Positions 36,787 to 45,227 of a stretch of DNA of 64,000 bases are shown piece by piece. The notes beneath the pieces were generated by a model. That model searched no databases, was not told the origin of the DNA, and was given only the letters and a program-made list of their open reading frames with translations. Source of the DNA: Cochlodiniinecator piscidefendens. GTDB lineage: Bacteria; Pseudomonadota; Alphaproteobacteria; Rhodobacterales; Rhodobacteraceae. Location of the stretch: positions 62,001 to 126,000 of the forward strand of contig NZ_JAAOIE010000004.1 in the NCBI RefSeq assembly GCF_011326755.1, in the 5' to 3' direction. How positions within the stretch are numbered: the first letter of the stretch is position 1; the number at the start of each line of letters is the position of its first letter. The translations under genes and the position numbers were made by a program.

Positions 36787-38058
36787 CTAGGCATTCATTG
36801 AATCAAAGAACTCTTCGTTGCTCTTGGTTTGCTTCAGCTTACCAATTAGGAATTCGATCGCATCCGTTGTACCCATTGGGTTGAGAATACGACGCAATAC
36901 GAATGTTTTCTGTAAATCTTTTGCATCGACAAGCAAATCTTCCTTACGCGTACCGGATTTAAGAATATCCATCGCTGGGAAGACGCGTTTATCTGCAATC
37001 TTACGATCCAGAACAATTTCAGAGTTACCCGTACCTTTGAATTCCTCAAAGATAACTTCATCCATCCGAGAACCCGTATCAATCAACGCAGTTGCGATGA
37101 TGGTCAGAGATCCACCCTCTTCGATGTTACGAGCAGCACCAAAGAAGCGTTTTGGGCGCTGTAGGGCGTTCGCATCGACACCACCGGTCAGAACCTTACC
37201 TGAAGACGGTACAACAGTGTTAAAAGCGCGCCCCAAACGCGTGATAGAGTCGAGCAAGATCACAACATCGCGTTTATGTTCAACCAGACGCTTTGCTTTT
37301 TCGATCACCATTTCAGCTACGGCAACGTGACGGGTTGCTGGTTCGTCAAAGGTGGATGAAACAACCTCACCTTTTACAGAACGCTGCATGTCTGTAACTT
37401 CTTCGGGGCGTTCATCGATCAAAAGAACAATCAAATAGCACTCAGGGTGATTTTTCTCGATTGAATTTGCGATATTTTGCAAGATCACGGTTTTACCAGT
37501 CCGCGGCGGCGCAACGATCAAAGAACGCTGACCTTTCCCAATCGGTGAAACCAGATCAATAATCCGCGCTGTGCGATCTTTGATGGTTGGATCTTCGACT
37601 TCCATCTTAAGACGCTCATCCGGGTAAAGCGGCGTCAAGTTATCAAAAGCAATCTTATGGCGGGCCTTTTCAGGCTCTTCAAAGTTGATTTTTGTAACGT
37701 TCGTAAGCGCAAAGTAGTTTTCTGTTTCCAAGGGCGCTTTCATCACGCCTTCGATGGTGTCACCCGTGCGCAAGGAATATTTGCGGATCATATCTGGTGA
37801 AACGTAAATGTCATCAGGGCCCGGCAAATAGTTAGCCTCAGGCGACCGCAAAAACCCGAATCCGTCTTGCATTACTTCGAGAACGCCGTCGCCGCAAACT
37901 TCCCATCCTTCATCTGCGCGTTCGCGAAGAATTTGGAACATCATTTCGCCTTTACGCATGGTAGAGGCGTTTTCGATTTCCAGTTCCTCAGCCATCGAAA
38001 CGAGGACTTTGGGTGATTTTGCTTTTAGATCAGAAAGCGTCAGGCGTTCTAAAGTCAT
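36787..38058 (-). CDS. rho: Transcription termination factor Rho
   Basis: A hexameric RNA helicase that ends transcription. I start it at 38058 ([17 protein letters not shown]), giving 423 residues, the normal length; the in-frame extension to 38100 is not needed. An RNA-binding cold-shock-like domain ([39 protein letters not shown]) is followed by the ATPase with [33 protein letters not shown] and [18 protein letters not shown] 10-bp inverted repeat lies in its leader (38113-38173). hemJ is upstream in the same direction. Confidence 0.97.
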   Translation of the reverse strand: MTLERLTLSDLKAKSPKVLVSMAEELEIENASTMRKGEMMFQILRERADEGWEVCGDGVLEVMQDGFGFLRSPEANYLPGPDDIYVSPDMIRKYSLRTGDTIEGVMKAPLETENYFALTNVTKINFEEPEKARHKIAFDNLTPLYPDERLKMEVEDPTIKDRTARIIDLVSPIGKGQRSLIVAPPRTGKTVILQNIANSIEKNHPECYLIVLLIDERPEEVTDMQRSVKGEVVSSTFDEPATRHVAVAEMVIEKAKRLVEHKRDVVILLDSITRLGRAFNTVVPSSGKVLTGGVDANALQRPKRFFGAARNIEEGGSLTIIATALIDTGSRMDEVIFEEFKGTGNSEIVLDRKIADKRVFPAMDILKSGTRKEDLLVDAKDLQKTFVLRRILNPMGTTDAIEFLIGKLKQTKSNEEFFDSMNA

Positions 38059-38112
38059 GAGAATACTCACTTCTACCGCCAAAACAGGCGCGCAGATCAT
38101 GTAAATTGGGAA

Positions 38113-38173
38113 GACTCAACTGATCAGGACGACCAGCGTTTCCATGCAAATAGTCAGATGCAGCAGTTGAGTC
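38113..38173 (-). repeat. Long-loop inverted repeat in the hemJ-rho gap
   Basis: GACTCAACTG (38113-38122) and CAGTTGAGTC (38164-38173) are perfect inverted copies 41 bases apart in the 123-base gap before rho. There is no T-run, so it is not a standard terminator. In the mRNA it could fold into the rho leader. Confidence 0.45.
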
Positions 38174-38181
38174 AAGTTTCC

Positions 38182-38631
38182 TTAGTAAAACCGGGTAACA
38201 ACGGAAATTACAATTATAACCAATAATACCGTCGGAACCTCGTTCATCATACGATAGGTACGCCCAGTTCTGGTGTTTTCTCCGCGAAGGAACTCTTTGC
38301 GGCGATATCCGAGCCAATGATGAAACCAAGTCATTGTTAAAACAGCACCCGCTTTGGTCCAAGGCCAAATTTCAGCCCATGAAACAACCCCTGGAGTGAA
38401 AACAAGCAGCAGCCCAAACACCCAAGTTGCCATCATAGCGGGATTCATAATCAATCGAAGAAGTTTAAGCTCCATCTTTTGAAACAGACGATCCGTATCT
38501 GATCCCTTTTCGACCTCTTCGACGTGATAAACAAAGAGACGCGGTAGATAAAATAATCCTGCCATCCATGCGATCACTGAAATGATATGCAGTGATTTAA
38601 CCCATGGGTGAAAATCTAATAGGAAATCCAT
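38182..38631 (-). CDS. hemJ: Protoporphyrinogen IX oxidase HemJ
   Basis: A 149-residue membrane protein with four hydrophobic segments, and the HemJ family pattern: HPWVKSLHIISVIAWMAGLF near the start with conserved His, PRLFVYH, NPAMMATWVFGLLL, WPWTKAGAVL with the conserved Lys, and a C-terminal RMMNEVPTVLLVIIVISVV. It oxidises protoporphyrinogen IX, the step before ferrochelatase (hemH at 475). HemJ is the usual form in alphaproteobacteria without HemG or HemY. It lies upstream of rho and borders the origin region. Confidence 0.9.
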   Translation of the reverse strand: MDFLLDFHPWVKSLHIISVIAWMAGLFYLPRLFVYHVEEVEKGSDTDRLFQKMELKLLRLIMNPAMMATWVFGLLLVFTPGVVSWAEIWPWTKAGAVLTMTWFHHWLGYRRKEFLRGENTRTGRTYRMMNEVPTVLLVIIVISVVTRFY

Positions 38632-39058
38632 GATCTAAGCCTTTTCCCCGAAGATTGGTTTCATATCCCTATAATAATAAAATAAGAGAATAGAAAAGAT
38701 GATGTTTTTGTAGTGTCGCGAATTTCCGTGGATTAATGATTTAGTAACAGATTTATCCATAGGTGAAATCACGGTTTAACAAATATTAATAAAATCTGTT
38801 AGTAACTATAAAAATATCCGTTTTTATTGAGATAAACTAAATTTTAACCATTACTAAGATTTGATAAACCTGTGGATAATTGTCCTAATTAATGGGATAT
38901 TTACTTTCTTCCCCAGATTAAAGTTTTCCTTACCCCCAAGGGAAAATCTTTGCGCTGTTCTTGACAACTGGGCTAGTTTTACCGAAATCCAGATGTGCGT
39001 TGAAAACTGTCCTATTTGATGCCCACGCTCCACGTCAGTTATCCACAAGGCTATCAAC
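38632..39058. other. Putative chromosomal replication origin (oriC), 427-bp gene-free region
   Basis: This gap holds no gene. It contains DnaA boxes: TTATCCACA at 39039-39047, its reverse complement TGTGGATAA at 38871-38879, and TTATCCATA (one mismatch) at 38753-38761. A very AT-rich stretch runs from about 38770 to 38870. A TTAACCAT half-site at 38844-38851 matches the CtrA recognition sequence used to control origins in this class. The gene context, with parA/parB/parS, mnmE/G and rho on one side and maf-aroE-coaE-dnaQ on the other, is the usual origin neighbourhood. The call is by sequence and context; I have no skew calculation. Confidence 0.8.
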
Positions 39059-39658
39059 ATGGTTCAGCAAATTATTCTCGCGTCCGGTTCGGAAATTCGT
39101 CAGACACTGCTTAGAAACGCAAATGTTGCTTTTGACGTCGTTGTTGCGCGTGTGGATGAGGATATGATCCGTTCAGCATTAGAGGCCGAACAGGCGTCCC
39201 CGCGGGATATTGCGGATGCATTGGCTGAACAAAAAGCGCGTAAAATCAGTTTAAAACACCCAAGCGCTATTGTCATCGGTTGCGATCAAGTTCTTGATTT
39301 CAAAAATGAAATTTTTTCGAAACCGAACACACCAGAAGACGCAATTTCGCAATTGAAAAACCTACGTGGCGGCCGTCATAGTCTTTTATCAGCGGCTGTT
39401 GTCTATGAAAATGGCGAACCAAAATGGCGGCACGTTGGGCAGGTTCGCCTATATATGCATGCATTTTCAGATGATTATCTGAAAGATTACGTCGAACGAA
39501 ACTGGGATAGCATTCGCCATTCCGTTGGCAGTTACAAATTAGAAGAAGAGGGCGTGCGCCTATTTTCGCGCATAGATGGCGATTATTTCAATGTATTGGG
39601 TTTGCCACTGCTTGAACTCTTATCGTATCTTCGCCTGAGAGGGGACATAGCAGGATGA
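39059..39658 (+). CDS. Maf-family nucleoside triphosphate pyrophosphatase
   Basis: The 199-residue product begins IILASGSEIRQTLLRNANVAF, the Maf signature, and has VIGCDQVL with the catalytic Asp, KPNTPEDA, and the HSVGSYKLEEEGVRLF region. Maf proteins hydrolyse dTTP, UTP or modified nucleotides depending on subgroup. Its ATG lies 12 bases after a perfect DnaA box, so its promoter is probably within oriC. It starts the operon maf-aroE-coaE-dnaQ, in which each junction overlaps by 4 to 8 bases. Confidence 0.92.
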   Translation: MVQQIILASGSEIRQTLLRNANVAFDVVVARVDEDMIRSALEAEQASPRDIADALAEQKARKISLKHPSAIVIGCDQVLDFKNEIFSKPNTPEDAISQLKNLRGGRHSLLSAAVVYENGEPKWRHVGQVRLYMHAFSDDYLKDYVERNWDSIRHSVGSYKLEEEGVRLFSRIDGDYFNVLGLPLLELLSYLRLRGDIAG

Positions 39659-40488
39659 GCGAACAACGTATTCCATTGGCGGGGGTTATTGGATCCCCGA
39701 TTGAGCATAGTAAATCACCAGCGCTGCACGGGCATTGGTTAAGAAAATACGGAATTCAGGGTCATTATATCCCAATGAACATCGCGCGCGAAGAATTAGG
39801 TGCGACGCTGAAGGCGCTGCCGGCGCTTGGGTTCGTGGGAATAAATGTAACCATTCCACATAAAGAAGCGGTTCTGGAATTTGCCGATTTGGTAACCGAT
39901 CGCGCTGCTTTGATCGGTGCGGCGAATACATTGGTGTTTCGAAAAGATGGAAAAATCCATGCGGATAACACCGATGGGTATGGATTTATCGAAAATCTAC
40001 GACAAGGCGCGCCCGGATGGGACCCAAAAGCAGGCCCCGCAGCGGTGATCGGTGCTGGTGGTGCATGTCGCGCGGTTCTGGCGTCTCTGATTGAGGTCGG
40101 CGTTGAGGAAATTTTCCTGTCCAATCGCACGCGCGCCCGTGCTGATGCGCTTCGTCAGGAATTTGGCGCGCGGATTAAGGTGTTTGATTGGGTTCAGGCC
40201 GGAAATATGCTGGATGATGCAAAAACTGTGGTGAATACCTCGTCTCTTGGGATGGTGGGTAATCCAGAGCTTCGTATTCCTCTTGATGGGTTGGAAAGTG
40301 ACGCAGTTGTAACGGATCTTGTGTATGCGCCGCTTGAAACCAACCTGTTGAAAGAAGCAAAAGAAGCAGGCTGTCGCACCGTCGATGGGCTTGGCATGTT
40401 GTTACACCAGGCAACGCCAGCCTTTGAACGCTGGTTTGGTCAACGCCCCGAAGTGGATGCAGAAACCAGACAGGCCGTATTATCGTGA
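39655..40488 (+). CDS. aroE: Shikimate dehydrogenase
   Basis: Reduces 3-dehydroshikimate with NADPH in aromatic amino acid synthesis. The 277-residue protein begins PLAGVIGSPIEHSKSPALHG, and shows GFVGINVTIPHKEAVLE (catalytic Lys), NTDGYGFIENL, the cofactor loop AVIGAGGACRAVLASLI, and the DLVYAPLETNLL and GLGMLLHQATPAFE end motifs. It overlaps maf by 4 bases and coaE by 4. Confidence 0.96.
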   Translation: MSEQRIPLAGVIGSPIEHSKSPALHGHWLRKYGIQGHYIPMNIAREELGATLKALPALGFVGINVTIPHKEAVLEFADLVTDRAALIGAANTLVFRKDGKIHADNTDGYGFIENLRQGAPGWDPKAGPAAVIGAGGACRAVLASLIEVGVEEIFLSNRTRARADALRQEFGARIKVFDWVQAGNMLDDAKTVVNTSSLGMVGNPELRIPLDGLESDAVVTDLVYAPLETNLLKEAKEAGCRTVDGLGMLLHQATPAFERWFGQRPEVDAETRQAVLS

Positions 40489-41084
40489 CACAACCGTTTG
40501 TGATTGGCCTGACCGGTTCTATCGGTATGGGTAAATCGACCACCGCGGCTATGTTTCGCGAATGTGGTGTTCCTGTTTGGGACGCCGACGCTGCTGTTCA
40601 TCGTATGTATAGCGTTGGTGGCAGCGCGGTTGCAGGGATAGCAGCGATTTATCCAGATGCTGTGATTGACGACGCGGTTAGTCGCTATGCATTAAAAAGC
40701 TGGATTTCAGCGGATAAAACTGCACTGAAGCAAATTGAATCTGTGGTTCATCCTTTGTTGGTGGCAGATCGATCTGAGTTTTTAAACAATTCGGCGTCAG
40801 ATATTGTTGTGCTAGATATGCCACTGTTGTTTGAGATGAATTTAGATTCTCTGGTGAACCATATTGTTGTTGTGTCTGCCCCGGCTGATGTGCAGCGCGC
40901 ACGCGTTCTGGAACGTGGTTCAATGACCGAAGACCAATTTGAAATGATCTTGGCGAAACAGCTTCCTGATGGTGAAAAGCGTAAACGAGCCGATGACGTG
41001 ATAGAAACGATATCGCTTGAAGCGGCGAAGGCGTCCGTTGTTAGAATACTAGCAGACATTCAGAAGGGTCTGAAAAATGCGTGA
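40485..41084 (+). CDS. coaE: Dephospho-CoA kinase
   Basis: The last step of CoA synthesis. It starts at GTG (40485) overlapping the aroE stop. The 199-residue protein has the P-loop IGLTGSIGMGKSTTAAMFRE, the substrate motif VWDADAAVHRMY, VLDMPLLFEMN, and the lid-region Arg residues near QRARVLERGSMT. It lies in the unit with aroE and dnaQ and overlaps dnaQ by 8 bases. Confidence 0.95.
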   Translation: MTQPFVIGLTGSIGMGKSTTAAMFRECGVPVWDADAAVHRMYSVGGSAVAGIAAIYPDAVIDDAVSRYALKSWISADKTALKQIESVVHPLLVADRSEFLNNSASDIVVLDMPLLFEMNLDSLVNHIVVVSAPADVQRARVLERGSMTEDQFEMILAKQLPDGEKRKRADDVIETISLEAAKASVVRILADIQKGLKNA

Positions 41085-41775
41085 ATTGGTGCTGGATACG
41101 GAAACCACAGGTTTTGCCCCGGAAGAAGGCGACAGGATCGTCGAAATTGGCGCTGTTGAGCTGTGGAACCAGCTGCCGACAGGGCGCACATATCACCAAT
41201 ACATCAATCCAGAGCGTTCAATGCCCCAAGCCGCGTTTGAAGTGCACGGATTGGGCGATGATTTTTTACGCGACAAACCCGTTTTTAAGGATATCGCGCA
41301 AGATTTCGTGGATTTTGTGAAAAATGACCAAATGGTTATTCACAATGCCAGCTTTGATATGAAATTCCTGAACGCAGAGCTAAAATGGGTCGGTCGCCCT
41401 ACCCTGCCTATGACACAGGCATTGGATACGTTGGCGATTGCGCGCAAACGATTTCCCGGCTCGCCTGCCTCATTAGATGCGCTATGTCGTCGGTTCGGAA
41501 TTGATAATGCGTCTCGGACGTTGCACGGCGCGTTGCTCGACTCTGAAATTCTGGCCGAAGTGTATTTGGAACTTATCGGTGGTCGTCAGCCGGATTTTGG
41601 GCTTTCGACAAACCAGTCTGGTAATGCAGATGGGGGAACGGGGGACGCATGGCGGCCGTCACGTCGACCTAATCCGCTTCCCAGTCGGTTGACCGAAGAA
41701 GAAACCGCCGCCCATGACGCCTTTGTTGAGGCTATGGGCGACGGTGCGCTTTGGAAAAAACTCACGAAACACTGA
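41077..41775 (+). CDS. dnaQ: DNA polymerase III epsilon subunit
   Basis: The proofreading 3'-5' exonuclease of the replicase. The 232-residue product has the DEDDh exonuclease set: ELVLDTETTGF (Exo I), NASFDMKFLNAEL (Exo II) and the HGALLDSEILAEVYLEL block (Exo III) with the catalytic His. A C-terminal tail of about 60 residues (RPNPLPSRLTEEETAAHDAF) would bind the alpha subunit. It is the last gene of the maf operon. Its stop lies inside a hairpin that terminates secB from the other side. Confidence 0.95.
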   Translation: MRELVLDTETTGFAPEEGDRIVEIGAVELWNQLPTGRTYHQYINPERSMPQAAFEVHGLGDDFLRDKPVFKDIAQDFVDFVKNDQMVIHNASFDMKFLNAELKWVGRPTLPMTQALDTLAIARKRFPGSPASLDALCRRFGIDNASRTLHGALLDSEILAEVYLELIGGRQPDFGLSTNQSGNADGGTGDAWRPSRRPNPLPSRLTEEETAAHDAFVEAMGDGALWKKLTKH

Positions 41776-41784
41776 TCGTGAGTT
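41755..41784 (-). terminator. Intrinsic terminator after secB
   Basis: AACTCACGA and TCGTGAGTT form a perfect 9-bp stem (41759-41784). Read on the minus strand it is followed by TTTTCC (a T-run together with the end of the stem), as expected for secB. On the plus strand there is no T-run, so it may not end dnaQ transcription. It overlaps the dnaQ stop codon. Confidence 0.75.
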
Positions 41785-41791
41785 CTAGATA

Positions 41792-42289
41792 TTAGGAAAC
41801 AGGCTGATTTGCGCGTTCTGCTTCAAGACGACGTTCAACTTCTGAACGATACAGCGCAACAAAATCGATATTGTCCAAGTTCAGCGGCGGGAAACCGCCG
41901 TCGCGGGTGATGTCAGACACGATCCGACGCAGATATGGGAACAACATGCGCGGGCATTCGATCATCAAATAGGCATGAATTTGTTCCTGAGGAACGTTTT
42001 CCACGTGGAAAACACCGCCGTAATCCAAAGACAAAAGAAACAGCGGGTCACCGTTTTCTTTGTTCTTTGAAGTGATCTCAAGCTTGGTGATCACGTCATA
42101 TTGATTATCCGCAGAGCGTTTTTTCGCATCCAGGTTTACTTTGACTTGGATGTCCGGCTTTACGTCGCCCTGAACGCCTTTTTGAGCCACGATATTCTCA
42201 AAAGACATATCGCGAATGAACTGCGCGAGGATTTGCATTTTTACCGGTTGCGGCTGTGCTGCTGCCGCGCCGTTTTCGTTTTCGGCCAT
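41792..42289 (-). CDS. secB: Protein-export chaperone SecB
   Basis: Keeps Sec substrates unfolded and hands them to SecA. The 165-residue protein has VKMQILAQFIRDMSFENIVA, FHVENVPQEQIHAYLMIECP and RMLFPYLRRIVSDITRDGGFPPL, all typical of SecB. It is transcribed after fxsA, with a 57-base gap, and is followed by a terminator. Confidence 0.97.
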   Translation of the reverse strand: MAENENGAAAAQPQPVKMQILAQFIRDMSFENIVAQKGVQGDVKPDIQVKVNLDAKKRSADNQYDVITKLEITSKNKENGDPLFLLSLDYGGVFHVENVPQEQIHAYLMIECPRMLFPYLRRIVSDITRDGGFPPLNLDNIDFVALYRSEVERRLEAERANQPVS

Positions 42290-42346
42290 CCGAAATTCTC
42301 CTAAATTTCTAAGTTAAATGCGGTTTATCAGGTTGCTGCCGAAGGC

Positions 42347-42847
42347 TCAATGCTTCGTCACACCCGGAGGTTGATGTGTGGGCTTTTTGGGTTCTGAAAC
42401 GTCGTCATAGTCGCCGTCAATAATATCATCACTTGCTTGGGCATGTGGGTGTGAACGTGTGTGGAAGGAACCAGATTGTCCACCCATTTCAAAGCTTTGC
42501 ACAGAAACACGTGCGCGAATGTATTTGAACGCAGCAGAACGAAACGGCGGAAACAACAATAAAAACCCAAAGGCATCTGTGAAAAAGCCAGGGGTCAATA
42601 AAAGCGCACCAGCGAACAAAATCATTGCACCGTGCGCCAAAGGTTCTGACGGATCGCGAAGTTCGCTAAAGGAGCCGCGAAGTTGTGACATCGCCAAAGC
42701 ACCCTGAGTGCGTACCAACGATGTGCCAAGAATAGCAGTGATAAGCACGATCAAAAGCGTTGGCCAAAGGCCGATCAGCCCACCCACTTGGATAAATAAT
42801 CCGATTTCGATCAACGGAACGGCAATAAAGATCAGCAGAAGGGGCAT
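42347..42847 (-). CDS. fxsA: FxsA family membrane protein
   Basis: A 166-residue membrane protein starting PLLLIFIAVPLIEIGLFIQV, with three to four hydrophobic segments and the family blocks LIGLWPTLLIVLITAILGTS, VRTQG and LLLTPGFFTDAFGFLLLFPP. FxsA was first noted for suppressing F-exclusion of phage T7; its normal role is unknown. The tail is polar (DDIIDGDYDDVSEPKKP). It is divergent from the Tim44-like gene across 99 bases. Confidence 0.92.
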   Translation of the reverse strand: MPLLLIFIAVPLIEIGLFIQVGGLIGLWPTLLIVLITAILGTSLVRTQGALAMSQLRGSFSELRDPSEPLAHGAMILFAGALLLTPGFFTDAFGFLLLFPPFRSAAFKYIRARVSVQSFEMGGQSGSFHTRSHPHAQASDDIIDGDYDDVSEPKKPTHQPPGVTKH

Positions 42848-42946
42848 TTCATTCCTTTTTCTGTCATTGGCTATGGTGGACTTAGCGCCACCCCTACCCT
42901 ACATAAGAAGGAATGACGTTCGTTTCTATCCCCTGAAGAGGTTCCT

Positions 42947-43609
42947 ATGTCTCCTGCTGCGATTCAATTGCTGGTTCTTGCCGGTGTTGCTGTCTTTTTG
43001 ATTTTAAAACTCAAGAACGTCCTTGGCACCCGTGAAGGATTTGAAAAACCGCCTTTGCAAGCGCCCGAAGACGATGCTTCTAACCGCCGTGCTGGTTTTG
43101 AAGTGATCGAAGGTGGCCCTGACCGTGACATTACGGATCATGCCGGTGAAAACAGTGCCGTTGCAAATGCGCTGGCTGAAATGAAAGGCGCAGAGCCAAG
43201 TTTCAACGTTGGCGAATTCCTACAAGGCGCCCGTGGTGCTTATGAAATGATCCTAATGGGATTTGAACGTGGCGATATGGATGCGATCCGCCCATTTTTG
43301 TCCGATGACATCGCTGAAGCGTTTGAAGGTGTTGTTCAGGCGCGCGCAGATCAAAACTTGACCGTCGAAGCAGAATTCATTGGGGTGCGTGAAACCACTT
43401 TGGAAAATGCAACGTTTGATTCAGCTTCGCGAGAAGGTGAACTCGAAGTGCGCTTTGTTGGTGAACTGACATCCTTTGTACGCGATGCCGCCGGTGACAT
43501 TGTCGAAGGCGACCCAAAAGAAGTGAAACGCCAAAAAGATGTTTGGACTTTTGCCCGCGTTATGGGCAGCGACAATCCCAACTGGCAACTGGTGGCCACT
43601 GGGGGATGA
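42947..43609 (+). CDS. Tim44-like (TimA-type) membrane-anchored adaptor
   Basis: A 220-residue protein with an N-terminal membrane helix (AAIQLLVLAGVAVFLILKL), a linker, and a Tim44-like domain: NVGEFLQGARGAYEMILMGF, then GDMDAIRPFLSDDIAEAFEG and a beta-rich end with KRQKDVWTFARVMGS. The family is the bacterial relative of the mitochondrial import adaptor. In alphaproteobacteria it is proposed to act at the cell envelope. Its position next to secB/fxsA and directly before mltA, with ATGA overlap, supports an envelope role. Confidence 0.9.
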   Translation: MSPAAIQLLVLAGVAVFLILKLKNVLGTREGFEKPPLQAPEDDASNRRAGFEVIEGGPDRDITDHAGENSAVANALAEMKGAEPSFNVGEFLQGARGAYEMILMGFERGDMDAIRPFLSDDIAEAFEGVVQARADQNLTVEAEFIGVRETTLENATFDSASREGELEVRFVGELTSFVRDAAGDIVEGDPKEVKRQKDVWTFARVMGSDNPNWQLVATGG

Positions 43610-44637
43610 TGCGTGCGCTTTGGGCTGGATGTGTTATGGCGTGCCTCGCCATGACGGGTTCTCTCAAAGCGGAAGAGCCCGAATATACACTTCTGTCATT
43701 CGATGAACTTGATGGTTGGGAAAGCGATGACCATGATGCAGCGCTTTCTACATTTTTGAATACATGCAGTATTTTCAACGATCCTGAATGGTCTACCGTT
43801 TGCGGTGTTGCTGGTTCTGGTTTAAGCGGCCGCCAGTTTTTTGAGCTATTTTTTCGCCCCGTCTTGGTCGAAGATGGTGATGAAATGCTTTTTACCGGGT
43901 ATTTCGAACCTGAATTGTCAGGGTCGCGGGTGCGTACGGGCCAATACCGCTATCCGCTTTATCAACGCCCCCGCGAAGCACGCGGTCGTTGGCTGACCCG
44001 TCGTCAAATCGAAGAAACAGGTGTTTTAGACGGGCGAAATCTTGAAATTGTTTATGTTGATGACCCGGTTGAGGTCTTTTTTCTACAAATTCAGGGATCG
44101 GGACGTATTCGGCTGACCAACGGAGAGGTCATTCGTGTTGGTTACGGCGGGGCAAATGGGCACCCGTATAGTTCAATCGGGTCCGAGTTGGTGCGGCGCG
44201 GGGTTTATTCCCGGCACCAGGTGTCAGCGCAAGTGATACAGAACTGGGTGCGTCGTAACCCAATTGATGGTGCGGAATTGCTACGCCATAACGACTCGTT
44301 CGTCTTTTTCAGAGAACTGGATATACCAGCACATTTGGGTCCGATTGGTGCTATGGCGCGTTCGATCACGCCGATGCGCACAGTTGCGGTTGACCCTGAA
44401 TATACGCAGCTTGGTGCGCCTATTTGGATAGAGAAAGCCGGCGCGGACCCTCTAAACCGATTGATGGTGGCCCAAGATACAGGTTCCGCCATCAAAGGGG
44501 CGCAGCGGGCTGATATTTTCTATGGCCCTGGTGATGATGCAGGCCGTGCGGCAGGTCGCATAAGCGACACAGGGCGTATGGTGGTGCTTATGCCCATTCA
44601 GCTCGCGTATCGTTTGGCGCCGGAGACTGAAGAATGA
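43606..44637 (+). CDS. mltA: Membrane-bound lytic transglycosylase MltA type
   Basis: Cleaves the glycan strand of murein with formation of 1,6-anhydromuropeptides. It starts at 43606 or 43609 (ATG ATG, with GGGGG in front), with a signal peptide ending SLKAEE. The MltA domain includes FTGYFEPELSGSRVRTGQYR and FFLQIQGSGRIRL. The C-terminal 3D domain has VAQDTGSAIKGAQRADIFYG with the three conserved Asp residues. It has no lipobox Cys, so the signal looks like a plain Sec one. It overlaps the Smr gene by 4 bases. Confidence 0.93.
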   Translation: MMRALWAGCVMACLAMTGSLKAEEPEYTLLSFDELDGWESDDHDAALSTFLNTCSIFNDPEWSTVCGVAGSGLSGRQFFELFFRPVLVEDGDEMLFTGYFEPELSGSRVRTGQYRYPLYQRPREARGRWLTRRQIEETGVLDGRNLEIVYVDDPVEVFFLQIQGSGRIRLTNGEVIRVGYGGANGHPYSSIGSELVRRGVYSRHQVSAQVIQNWVRRNPIDGAELLRHNDSFVFFRELDIPAHLGPIGAMARSITPMRTVAVDPEYTQLGAPIWIEKAGADPLNRLMVAQDTGSAIKGAQRADIFYGPGDDAGRAAGRISDTGRMVVLMPIQLAYRLAPETEE

Positions 44638-45227
44638 GCCGCAAACGTAGAACCCTGCAGCCCGAAGAAAAAGAGCTGTGGAACAGGGTCGCGCAGACAG
44701 CGACACCTATGCATCCCAATACGCCAGCACCCAAATCCGAACCTGCACCTATTCTTCTGCCTGAAGTAAAACAACCCAGCCTGCGAATTGCGCCGTTTTC
44801 GTTGGGGCAAAAGCCGTCGAAAGGCACACATTCCGCGGATATTGCGCCATCTATTGGGGATCAGCTTTATAAGCTTCCTGTTCAGATGGATGGTAAAACC
44901 CACGGTAAGATGAAGCGCGGGAAATTATCACCCGAAGCCCGTATCGATTTGCACGGAATGACCATTGCACAGGCTCATCCAGCGCTGTTGCGGTTTATTA
45001 TGGGCAGTTATGCCAGTGGGAAACGGTTGGTTCTGGTGATTACTGGTAAAGGCAAAACCAAAGAAGATTACGGCCCGATCCCAACACGACGTGGTGTGTT
45101 GAAACATCAGGTTCCGCAGTGGCTTCATTCTGAACCAATGCGGCAGGTGGTTTTGCAAGTGACGGAATCCCACGTGAAACATGGTGGAACAGGGGCCTAC
45201 TATATCTATCTAAGGCGCCACCGGTAG
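44634..45227 (+). CDS. Smr/MutS2-like endonuclease domain protein
   Basis: The 197 residues have an unstructured, Pro-rich N-terminus (about 1-95) and an Smr domain from about 95 onward, with RIDLHGMTIAQAHPALLRFI (the LDLHG motif), LVLVITGKGK (TGxG) and GVLKHQVPQWL. This is the stand-alone Smr/YdaL type, a nicking or RNA-cleaving endonuclease fold of uncertain target. It follows mltA as the last gene of the Tim44-mltA-smr unit and overlaps the convergent MFS gene by 18 bases. Confidence 0.9.
   Translation: MSRKRRTLQPEEKELWNRVAQTATPMHPNTPAPKSEPAPILLPEVKQPSLRIAPFSLGQKPSKGTHSADIAPSIGDQLYKLPVQMDGKTHGKMKRGKLSPEARIDLHGMTIAQAHPALLRFIMGSYASGKRLVLVITGKGKTKEDYGPIPTRRGVLKHQVPQWLHSEPMRQVVLQVTESHVKHGGTGAYYIYLRRHR

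Noticed and set aside
38776-38789. TTAA-N6-TTAA in the origin region as a full CtrA site
   Set aside because: The spacing is 6 rather than the required 7, so I count only the TTAACCAT site.
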